A stretch of 64,000 bases of DNA from UBA10649 sp963755335 (GTDB lineage: Bacteria; Actinomycetota; Actinomycetes; S36-B12), in contig CAVWJW010000008.1 of the NCBI GenBank assembly GCA_963755335.1, positions 1,550,001 through 1,614,000 on the forward strand, written 5' to 3'. The notes under the pieces are model-generated. The model searched no databases and had not been told where the DNA came from. It saw only the letters and a program-made list of their open reading frames with translations. The number at the start of each line of letters is the position of its first letter. Within the stretch, counting starts at the first letter, position 1. The position numbers were made by a program, and so were the translations under genes. Below, piece after piece: positions 8,776-17,142 of the stretch.

Positions 8776-10122
8776 TCAGCCGTCCGTCGACCCGTCGCCC
8801 GTGCGCATCTGCCGCAGGCGGGCGTCGATGTCCGCCCACGCGGCCTCGGCCCCGTGCCGCGACGGGTGGTAGTACGTGCGCCCGACCAGCTCGTCCGGCA
8901 GGTACTGCTGCTCAGCGACGCCCCCCGGCACGTCGTGCGGGTAGACATAGGCGCGGCCATGTCCGAGCGCGGACGCCCCTGGGTAGTGCGCGTCGCGCAG
9001 GTGTGCGGGCACGCGACCCATGCCGCCTTTGCGCACGTCGGCCGTGGCCTCGCCGAGTCCGACGACGACGGCATTGGACTTCGGCGCGAGTGCGGCGTGG
9101 ATCGTCGCGTGGGCGAGGATGATGCCCGCCTCGGGCATCCCGACCATGGCGACGGCCTGGGCAGCGGCGACGGCGGTCTGGAGAACGTTCGGCTCGGCCA
9201 TGCCGATGTCCTCGCTCGCCAGGATCATCAGCCGCCGGGCCACGAAGCGCGGGTCCTCGCCGGCCTCGAGCATCCTGGCGAGGTAGTGCAGTGCCGCGTC
9301 GGGGTCGCTGCCGCGCAGGCTCTTGATGAAGGCGCTGATCACGTCGTAGTGCTGGTCGCCGTCCTTGTCGTAGATGATCGCCGCCTGCTGCACGGCCCGC
9401 TCGGCGTCGGACACGGTCACCACGATGTTGCCGTCCTCGTCGGGCTGGCCCGAGGCGGCTGCGGCGTCGAGCCCGGTGAGGGCGCGGCGGGCATCCCCGT
9501 TCGCGGTGCGCACGAGGTGCGCGATCGCGTCCTCCTCCACGACCACTGAGCCGTCGAGCCCGCGCGGATCGGTGATCGCCTTGCGGAGCAGCTCCTCGAC
9601 GTGCGCGTCGGTCAGCGGAGACAGGCGCACCATCACGCTGCGCGACATCAACGGCGCGATCACCGAGAAGCTCGGGTTCTCCGTAGTGGCGGCGATGAGG
9701 GTGACCCACCCGTTCTCGACCGCCGGAAGCAATGCGTCCTGCTGGCTCTTGGAGAACCGATGGACCTCATCGATGAACAGGACCGTTCCCCGCCCATGCA
9801 TCGCCAGACTGTCCCTGGCTCGCTCGATCACCGCACGGACGTCCTTGACGCCGGCCGTGACCGCCGACAGCTCCACGAAGGCGCGACCCGTGCCCGCCGA
9901 CAGGAGCGTGGCCACGGTGGTCTTCCCGGTGCCCGGCGGGCCCCACAGGATGACGGAGACGACCGTGGATTCGGCCGTGGCGGTCAGGAGCGTGCGCAGG
10001 GGGGACCCGGGGGCGAGGGCGAGGTCCTGGCCGACGACCTCGTCGAGGGATCGAGGCCGCATGCGCACGGCGAGCGGTGCCGACGAGCGCGAGCTGGACA
10101 GCCCATCGTCGAACAGCGTCAT
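8776..10122 (-). CDS. rarA: Replication-associated recombination protein A (MgsA/RarA AAA+ ATPase)
   Basis: A clamp-loader-like AAA+ ATPase acting at stalled replication forks. The 448 residues show Walker A GPPGTGKTT, Walker B FIDEVHRFSKSQQ, sensor 1 at AATTENPSF and an Arg-finger region SRSVMVRLSPL. The C-terminal tetramerisation domain with GMPEAGIILAHATIHAAL follows. The ATG overlaps the GNAT stop as ATGA. It lies in the aspS-GNAT-rarA-alaS run, so it is probably expressed constitutively with the tRNA synthetases. Confidence 0.95.
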   Translation of the reverse strand: MTLFDDGLSSSRSSAPLAVRMRPRSLDEVVGQDLALAPGSPLRTLLTATAESTVVSVILWGPPGTGKTTVATLLSAGTGRAFVELSAVTAGVKDVRAVIERARDSLAMHGRGTVLFIDEVHRFSKSQQDALLPAVENGWVTLIAATTENPSFSVIAPLMSRSVMVRLSPLTDAHVEELLRKAITDPRGLDGSVVVEEDAIAHLVRTANGDARRALTGLDAAAASGQPDEDGNIVVTVSDAERAVQQAAIIYDKDGDQHYDVISAFIKSLRGSDPDAALHYLARMLEAGEDPRFVARRLMILASEDIGMAEPNVLQTAVAAAQAVAMVGMPEAGIILAHATIHAALAPKSNAVVVGLGEATADVRKGGMGRVPAHLRDAHYPGASALGHGRAYVYPHDVPGGVAEQQYLPDELVGRTYYHPSRHGAEAAWADIDARLRQMRTGDGSTDG

Positions 10123-10854
10123 GCGGGAACCCTATGACCCCCTGCCGTGAGGAGGCCGGAGCGGAACCGGCCCACCTCGCGGAATCCCAGCGCGCTGTAC
10201 GTCCGACGACCGGCCTCGTTGCCGGCGTACATCTCCAGGATGACGGCTGGCGCTCCCTCATCGGTCGCCAGCCGCATGATCCGCGTGCAGGCACGGCGCG
10301 CCAGGCCCTCGCCGCGACGCTGAGGGTCGGTGCACACGCTGACGATGTGGGCCGCCCCACTCGACTCCGTGCGCTGCGCCGCCACGGACACGAGTCGTGC
10401 CCCGTCGATGACGCCGACCCAACGGACGACACGCGGGTCACCGGGGAAGATGTGCGCCGAGTCGGAGTGGGCCAGCAGAGGCGCGATCCTCGGGTCGTCC
10501 GACGGGAGATCGATCGCGTCGCTGTCCGCTATCGGCGCCAGGCCCGGGTCGTAGACCCAGAACGACCAATGGCCGTGGTCCGGGCTCTGCAGCCGTGCCG
10601 GAAGCAGCCCGAACGCGTCCTCGGGAACGGTGATGCCATCGACCGCGGTGGCGGAGGCGAGCTGCTCGACGAGGCGTGCGCACGTGCCGCGGATCCTCGC
10701 CGAGGCAGGTGATCCAGACCTCGCCGGCCGTCTCCGCCGAGTCGACGAACGCGATGTTCGCGCCGTCGACGAGGATCTCGTCCGGACTCAGGTCGTCGAG
10801 GACCCAGCGGACGAACGGGTCACTCGGCCTTAGCTGGCGGAGCGGGCGGCCCAT
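10119..10854 (-). CDS. GNAT-family N-acetyltransferase (interrupted by a one-base insertion)
   Basis: The first part (residues 1-58, from MGRPLRQLRPS to GEDPRHV) and the rest (from ARLVEQLASA) lie in different frames. Removing one base at about 10678-10684 joins them into 244 residues. The C-terminal half is a GNAT domain: HIVSVCTDPQRRGEGLARRA is the acetyl-CoA loop and YSALGFREVGRFRSG the closing motif. Substrate is unknown. The ATG at 10854 overlaps the end of aspS by 35 bases, and the stop overlaps rarA as ATGA. The shift is probably a sequence error because both halves keep family similarity and good codon use. Confidence 0.8.
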
Positions 10855-12575
10855 CGATCCCGGCCTCCTTGCGCTGCTGCGGCGTGATCGGGGTGGGTGC
10901 GCCCGTCAGGGGATCCTGCCCACCGCCCGACTTCGGGAACGCGATGACGTCGCGGATGGACGGCGCCCCGGCGAGGAGCATGCACAGTCGGTCCCAGCCG
11001 ATGGCGATGCCGCCGTGCGGCGGCGGGCCGAACGTGAAGGCGTCGAGCAGGAAGCCGAACTTCCCGCGTGCCTCCTCCTCGCTCATGCCGAGCATGTCGA
11101 AGACCCGCTTCTGCACGTCCTCCTGGTGAATACGGATCGAGCCGCCGCCGATCTCGTTGCCGTTGCAGACGATGTCGTAGGCGTACGCCAGCGCCTCTCC
11201 CGGTGACTCCTCGAAGCGGTCGATCCATTCGGCGTTCGGCGACGTGAAGGGATGGTGGACGGCGGTCCAGCCGAGGCTGCCGTCGTCCAGCTCGATCTCC
11301 TCGAACATCGGGGCATCGACGATCCACAGGAAGGACCATGCAGACTCGTCGATGAGGCCCAGGCGCCGGGCGATCTCCAATCGCGTGGCCCCGAGCAGGG
11401 CGCGTCCATCTGCCGTCTTGCCGGCACCGAAGAAGACGCAGTCGCCCTGGCTTGGCACCGGTTGCGGCGACGAGTCCAGCGACCTCGGTCTCGCTGAGGT
11501 TCTTGGCCACCGGGCCGCCGAGCGTGCCGTCGTCGGCGACGGTGACGTAGGCAAGGCCCTTGGCACCGCGCTGCTTCGCCCACTCCTGCCAGGCGTCGAA
11601 CTGCTTGCGCGGCTGTGCGGCGCCGCCGGGCATCACCACGGCACCCACGTACTCGGCCTGGAACACGCGGAACGGCGTCTCGGCGAAGTAGGTGGTCATG
11701 TCGACGAGCTCGAGGTCGAAGCGCAGGTCGGGCTTGTCGCTGCCGAAGCGGCGCATCGCCTCCCCGTAGGTCATGCGCGGGATCTCACCGATCTCGTAGC
11801 CGAGGACTCCGCTCCAGACCGCGCGGATGACCTCCTCGCCGATGGCGATGACGTCCTCCTGCTCGACGAAGGACATCTCCACGTCGAGCTGGGTGAACTC
11901 GGGCTGGCGATCGGCGCGGAAGTCCTCGTCGCGGTAGCAGCGGGCGATCTGGAAGTACCTCTCCATGCCACCGACCATCAGCAGCTGCTTGAACAGCTGC
12001 GGCGACTGGGGCAGCGCGTACCAGGACCCGGCTTGCAGGCGCGCGGGCACGAGGAAGTCGCGCGCACCCTCGGGCGTCGAGGCGGTGAGCGTCGGCGTCT
12101 CGATCTCGACGAAGTCGTGCGCGAGCAGGACGTCGCGGGCGATCTGGTTCACCTTGGAGCGCATTCGGAGCGCATTGCCGGTCGCGGAACGGCGCATGTC
12201 GAGATACCGGTACTTGAGCCGGATCTCGTCGTTGACGGCCACGCGGTCGTCGATCGGGAAGGGCAGGGGGGCCGCGACCGACAGCACCTCGAGGTCCTCG
12301 ACCATGATCTCGACGGCACCGGTGGGCAGGTCGGGGTTCTCGTTGCCCTCGGGGCGGAGCTCGACGGTGCCGACGACCTTGATGCAGAACTCGTCGCGCA
12401 GCGGGTGGGCGACCGCGGGATCGTGGACCACGACCTGGACCACCCCGCTGGCGTCGCGCAGGTCGAGGAAGGCCACGCCGCCGTGGTCACGTCGGCTCGC
12501 CACCCAGCCGGCCAGCGTCACCTGCGTGCCCGCGTCCTCGCGGCGCAGCGTTCCTGCCTGATGGGTGCGGATCAC
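10820..12575 (-). CDS. aspS: Aspartyl-tRNA synthetase (interrupted by a one-base insertion)
   Basis: Charges tRNA-Asp, and perhaps tRNA-Asn if the organism uses the transamidation route. Domains run OB-fold anticodon-binding (GTQVTLAGWVASRRDHGG), catalytic core with YRDEDFRADRQPEFTQLD, bacterial GAD insertion (around LVAATGAKPGDCVFFG), and a C-terminal motif 3 with GGIAIGWDRL. The frame changes at about 11443-11448, where one base next to a GGG run must be removed; repaired length is 584 residues. A synthetase gene should be intact, so this is almost certainly an assembly error. The GTG start overlaps the hisS stop as GTGA. Confidence 0.95.
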
Positions 12576-13921
12576 GGGGCTTCCTCCTGGATGACGGTCG
12601 AGCTCACGGTGGGGTGCAGGTCGGCGGGCGGGGGGCTCCAGACGGCGGGATCGGCCGGTGTCTGATCCCCTGACCGGATGTCCTTGACGCTGTGGCCGCC
12701 CGTGTCAGGGAACCATACGAAGGGGATCCCCCGACGATCGGCATGCCTGATCTGCTTGCCGAACTTGTCGGCCTTCGGGGCCACCTCGCAGGCGATGCCG
12801 CGAGCGCGCAGGGCCTGGGCCACGGCCTCGCTGACCCGACGGGAGTCCTCGTCGATCACGGCGATCAGGACGGCCGACGGAACCGATCGGGACACCGACA
12901 CGAGGTCACGGCCGATGAGTGCCGCCACGAGGCGCGAGACGCCGAGCGAGATGCCGACGCCGGGGAACGTCTGCCTGCCGTCGGACGCCAGGGAGTCGTA
13001 CCGGCCCCCGGACGCCACGGAGCCGAACGACTCGTAGCCGAGCAGCTGGGTCTCGTAGATCGTTCCGGTGTAGTAGTCCAGGCCGCGAGCGATCCTGAGA
13101 TCGGCAACCACGGAGCCCTCGACGACGGCGTTGGCACCCGCAACGACCTGGGCGAGCTCGTCGAGGCCCTCGTCGAGGAGCTCATTGCTGACCCCGAGCC
13201 CGCGAACCCGCTCGACGAAGGACGTGTCGTCGGTGCGGATCTCGGCCAGGCTCAGGCACATCCGGGCGGCCTCAGGACTGAGCCCGGCATCGGACTGCAG
13301 AAGCTGCGCGACGCGCTCGGCGCCGATCTTGTCGAGCTTGTCGATGTTCCTCAGGACCGCGGCGGAGTCCTCGGCGCCCACACCGGCGAAGAACCCCTCG
13401 GCGAGCTTGCGGTTGCTGACCTGGATGAGCGCGCGCGGGATGGGCAGCTCAGCCAGCAGCGCCGCCATCACCACGGCCATCTCGATGTCGTGGTGGAAGG
13501 CGAGGGAGTCACGATCGACGACGTCGATGTCGGCCTGGGTGAACTCCCGGAAGCGTCCCTCCTGGGGTCGCTCCCCGCGCCACACCTTCTGGATCTGGTA
13601 GCGGCGGTAGGGGAACTCCAGCTGGCCGGCGTTCTCGACCACGTACCTGGCGAACGGCACCGTCAGGTCGAAGTGCAGCCCCAGTCCCGGATCGGCCTCT
13701 CCCTCCACCGCCTGCATGCGCCGAAGGAGGTACACCTCCTTGTCGATCTCGCCCTTGCGGAGCATCTGCTCCACAGGCTCGACGGCGCGGGTCTCCAGCG
13801 AGGAGAAGCCGTGCAGCTCGAACACGCGCCGCGCGGTGTCGAGCACGGCGAGCTCGGCGATCCGGCCGGCGGGCAGCCACTCGGGGAAGCCGGAGAGCTT
13901 GGTCACCTTGGCCACGATCAC
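12572..13921 (-). CDS. hisS: Histidyl-tRNA synthetase
   Basis: Charges tRNA-His. The 449 residues carry class II motif 2 (VWRGERPQEGRFREF followed by TQADIDVV), the HisA and HisB signatures LDYYTGTIYET and GGRYDSL, and a C-terminal anticodon-binding domain with ACEVAPKADKFGKQIRHA. The GTG at 13921 overlaps the MBL stop as GTGA; a second GTG two codons later is also possible. The MBL-hisS-aspS order is typical of actinobacteria. Confidence 0.96.
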   Translation of the reverse strand: MIVAKVTKLSGFPEWLPAGRIAELAVLDTARRVFELHGFSSLETRAVEPVEQMLRKGEIDKEVYLLRRMQAVEGEADPGLGLHFDLTVPFARYVVENAGQLEFPYRRYQIQKVWRGERPQEGRFREFTQADIDVVDRDSLAFHHDIEMAVVMAALLAELPIPRALIQVSNRKLAEGFFAGVGAEDSAAVLRNIDKLDKIGAERVAQLLQSDAGLSPEAARMCLSLAEIRTDDTSFVERVRGLGVSNELLDEGLDELAQVVAGANAVVEGSVVADLRIARGLDYYTGTIYETQLLGYESFGSVASGGRYDSLASDGRQTFPGVGISLGVSRLVAALIGRDLVSVSRSVPSAVLIAVIDEDSRRVSEAVAQALRARGIACEVAPKADKFGKQIRHADRRGIPFVWFPDTGGHSVKDIRSGDQTPADPAVWSPPPADLHPTVSSTVIQEEAP

Positions 13922-14622
13922 AGCCCCTTCGGGTTGCGCGGCACGTCTGCGCCGGCGGCGGTCAGCAAGGGGCGGAGGTACGGGTTCGTCGCCCGTTCGT
14001 GGGCGATGGTCGTCTGCGGCCCGTGCCCTGGCAGGACGGTGAGGTCGTCGGCCGCCGGGACGATGACGCGCCGAAGCGAATCGATCATCTGCTCGTGACT
14101 GCCGCCCGGCAGATCCGTGCGCCCGATCGAACCGGCGAACAGGACATCGCCGCTGAACATGACGTCGTCGACCTCGAACACGACCGAGCCCTCTGTGTGC
14201 CCGGGAGCGTGGCGCACGGTGAAGGTCAGCCCGGCTAGGTCGAGGACCTGGTCGTCCTCCAGAAGGCGCACATCGCTCGGCTCGGTGAGCTCGAGCGAGT
14301 TCTTCGTCATGGCCATCAGCTGCTCGCGCGCGGCGACGATGCTGGATCCAGCCGGGTCGGCGAGCCGATAGCGATCGTCGACGTGGATGAGGGCCGGCAC
14401 GTCGAACTCGGCCGACAGCGGTGCGACGGACCACACATGGTCGATGTGCCCGTGGGTGAGCAGGACGGCGGCCGGAGCGAGCCGGTGCTCGCGAATGATC
14501 TCGTGCACTCCGTCGATCGACTCCTGGCCAGGATCGATGATCAGGCACGGCTCACCGGGGTCGGCAGCGATGACATAGCAGTTGGTCGCCCACGACCCCG
14601 CGGGAAACCCGGCAATCAGCAC
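13918..14622 (-). CDS. MBL-fold metallo-hydrolase (glyoxalase II-like)
   Basis: A 234-residue metallo-beta-lactamase-fold hydrolase. The zinc-binding motif is THGHIDHV, with further ligands in APGHTEGS (His), FSGDVLFAGSIGR (Asp) and LPGHGPQT (His). GRTDLPGGS is typical of glyoxalase II-like thioester hydrolases, but the substrate cannot be told from sequence. The GTG at 14622 is chosen because the family starts with a short strand before FPAG..ATNCY, and GAAGGA lies just upstream. It heads the hisS-aspS run. Confidence 0.88.
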   Translation of the reverse strand: MLIAGFPAGSWATNCYVIAADPGEPCLIIDPGQESIDGVHEIIREHRLAPAAVLLTHGHIDHVWSVAPLSAEFDVPALIHVDDRYRLADPAGSSIVAAREQLMAMTKNSLELTEPSDVRLLEDDQVLDLAGLTFTVRHAPGHTEGSVVFEVDDVMFSGDVLFAGSIGRTDLPGGSHEQMIDSLRRVIVPAADDLTVLPGHGPQTTIAHERATNPYLRPLLTAAGADVPRNPKGL

Positions 14623-14758
14623 GTCCAGTCCTTCGCTCGCAGAGGGAGGCCAGCCTATCGACGCGCGGTGGCGCCTCGTGGGGCCGGATATCGCGAGACA
14701 TAGACTCCCCTCGGCCACGCTCCGGCGTCGGCCATGAGGGATCGACGAAGGGGAGCTC

Positions 14759-15720
14759 ATGTCCGGCAGCAAGCGCCAGCGCGACCTGGCCCGTGCCAAG
14801 TACGAGCGTCAGCAGGCACGCCGCTCAGCTCGGGTAGACAAGCGCAAGCGCAACCAGCGGATCGTGGCCGCAGTCGTGGTGACCGCCCTGGTGTTCGGCA
14901 GCGTCGCCTGGGTCGTCCTCACGCACTCCAGCGCTCCCGAGGCCGCTCCCGTGGCCTCGGTCGCTCCGACCACCAGCGCCAGCCCGTCCGTGAGCGCTGC
15001 CCCGTCGGCGTCGCGTCGGCGGTGGCCAGTGGCTCTGCAGCTGCATCGACCGCGGCGTCCCCCACGGTCGATGCGTCCGCCAAGGCTGCCCTCGCGGCCC
15101 TCAACTGCACCGCTCCCGGCACGGCGCGCACCGACATCCCGTCGTTCAGTGCCGCCCCGACGACCGGCTCCGCCACGAGCATCACGCTCACGACCAACTG
15201 CGGCGACATCGTCATCGCCGTCGATCCGAAGGCCGCCAAGACGGTCGCGAGCGAGGCCTTCTTGGCCAAGTCCGGGTTCTACGACAACACGGTCTGCCAC
15301 CGCCTGACCACGCAGGGGATCTTCGTGCTGCAGTGCGGCGACCCCAAGGGTGACGGCACCGGCGGCCCGGGCTACTCCGTCCCCGACGAGAACCTGCCGA
15401 CCGCGTCCGACAACAACTACCCCGCAGGCACGGTCGCGATGGCGAACGCGGGCCCGGGCACCGGCGGTTCCCAGTTCTTCATCGTCTACGGCGACACCAG
15501 CCTGCCCGGCGACTACACGATCTGGGGAAAGGTCACCTCGGGCCTCGACATCGTCAAGAACGTGGCCGCCGTCGGCACGGCCGATGGCAGCGCCGATGGC
15601 TCTCCCAAGCAGCCGGTGTTCATCGAGTCGGCAACGCGTGCAGCAGTAGAAGTGGCGACGGCTAGGGTGTTTGCACCACAGTGGAGCGACTTCCGCTCGA
15701 CCAGTCAGGAAGCAAGGTGA
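14759..15720 (+). CDS. Membrane-anchored cyclophilin-type peptidyl-prolyl isomerase (one-base deletion)
   Basis: Catalyses cis-trans isomerisation of prolyl bonds outside the membrane. A basic cytoplasmic N-terminus (KRQRDLARAKYERQQARR) is followed by one membrane helix at about 36-54, a Ser/Ala/Pro-rich linker and a cyclophilin domain with CHRLTTQGIFVLQCGDP, GTGGPGY and GGSQFFIVYGD. The N-terminal 85 residues and the rest lie in different frames. Restoring one base at about 15020-15027, in the repetitive linker, joins them into 320 residues. It is adjacent to the DUF349 gene and diverges from the MBL gene. Confidence 0.88.
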
Positions 15721-16968
15721 ATCGCATGCCCGACAACGGCGTTCCGACGCCTGCGGCGCTTCGCCCTCCGACGCCCGCCTCGGCGAGCGATCCGGCGAAG
15801 TTCGGCCGCGTCGAGCCCGACGGCACCGTCATCCTGCTGGCGCCGGAGGGCGAAGTCGTCGTCGGGCCAGTGGGCCGCAGGCGAGCCCGCTGCGGGCCTG
15901 GCCTTCTTCGGTCGTAAGTACGACGACCTCGTCGTCGAGATCGACCTGATCGAGCGACGGCTGGCCGAGCACCGCACCGCCCCCGAGCAGGCCGAGGCGG
16001 TCCTCACCCGGGTGCGCGAGGGCCTGGCTCAACGGTCCTTCGTCGGTGACATCGCCGGTCTCGAGGCTCGCTGCGCACGCCTAGACGGGGCCATCGAGGC
16101 AGCCAAGACCGAGGCGCGGGCACGCAAGGCCGAGCAGCGCGAGGCCACGCTGGCTGTTCGCCGCACCCTGGCCGACGAGGCCGAGGCCCTCAAGGACTCC
16201 ACATCGTGGCGCGTAACGACGGAGCGCTACGCCGCGATCGTCGAGGAGTGGAAGGCGCTCCCCCGCGGCGACCGGGCCGCCGAGCAGGAGCTGTGGCAGC
16301 GCATCAGCGCCGCGCGCACGTCCTTCGACAAGCGGCGCCGCACCCACTTCGCCGAGCTCGACGCCCAGCGCAAGGACGCCGTCGCTCGCAAGCGCGACCT
16401 CATCGCCCGCGCCGAGGCGCTGTCCGCCTCGACGGACTGGTCGAAGACCTCCAAGCAGCTCCGCGATCTCATGGTCGAGTGGAAGGCCGCACCACGAGCC
16501 TCCCGCGCCGACGAGGACAAGCTCTGGAAGCGGTTCAAGGCCGCTCAGGACGCCTTCTACGAGTCGCGCACAGCGACCGAGGACGCCGAGCAGGAGTCGT
16601 TGCGCCCGAACGTCGCCGTCAAGGACGCACTGGCGACGGAGGCCGAGGCGATCCTGCCGATCACCGACCTCAAGGCGGCCAAGACGGCCCTCCGCTCGAT
16701 CCAGGACCGCTGGGACAAGGCAGGAGACCTGCCCCGCCCCGAGCGCGATCGCATCGAGGGTCGCCTCAAGAAGGTCGAGGAGGCCGTCCGCTCGGCGGAG
16801 GCCGACGCCTGGAAGACCACGACCGGCGGGGTTGCCACGGACGCCTTCACCGAGGCGCTGGGCCGGCTCCAGGAGAAGCGCGACGCGGCTGCCAAGCGCG
16901 GCGACGACAAGGCGGCAGCGGCCATCGACGAGCAGATCGCCTCGACCAAGGCGTTGATGGGTCGCTAG
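15717..16968 (+). CDS. DUF349-repeat protein (one-base insertion)
   Basis: A coiled-coil protein of about 416 residues with three or more DUF349 repeats, each containing a WK/WR...LPR-type helix-turn-helix pattern (for example EEWKALPRGDRAAEQELW and EWKAAPRASRADEDKLW). The family's role is unclear. The opening 50 residues are in another frame; removing one base from the GGGCC run at about 15867-15870 joins them. The GTG at 15717 overlaps the cyclophilin stop; an ATG at 15726 with AAGG upstream is equally possible. It converges on relA across a tandem repeat. Confidence 0.85.
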
Positions 16969-16984
16969 TCACGCCAGGGCCTTA

Positions 16985-17142
16985 TGCGCCTTGCCTCCGG
17001 GACTCGCTCCGCTCATTCCTCGGCTAGACGCGCGCTTTCGGCGCCTCGCCTCCGGGACTCGCTGCGCTCATTCCTCGGCTAGACGCGCGCTTTCGGCGCC
17101 TCGCCTCCGGGACTCGCTGCGCTCATTCCTCGACTAGACGCG
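16985..17142. repeat. 55-bp tandem repeat, nearly three copies, between convergent genes
   Basis: Copies start at 16993, 17048 and 17103, a constant 55-bp step. Copies 1 and 2 differ at one base, and the truncated third copy differs at one more. Each unit contains CGCTGCG inside a GAGTC/GACTC-like context, so each can fold into a small hairpin on either strand. The third copy overlaps the relA stop codon at 17134-17136. It separates the convergent DUF349 and relA genes and may end transcription from both sides. Confidence 0.9.

Noticed and set aside
10746..10760. CGAAC-GCGAT-GTTCG, similar to a LexA box
   Set aside because: The spacer is five bases instead of four and it lies inside the GNAT coding region, away from a promoter.
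16985..17142. Short CRISPR-like array
   Set aside because: The 55-bp units are contiguous with no unique spacers and no cas genes are nearby; it is a simple tandem repeat.
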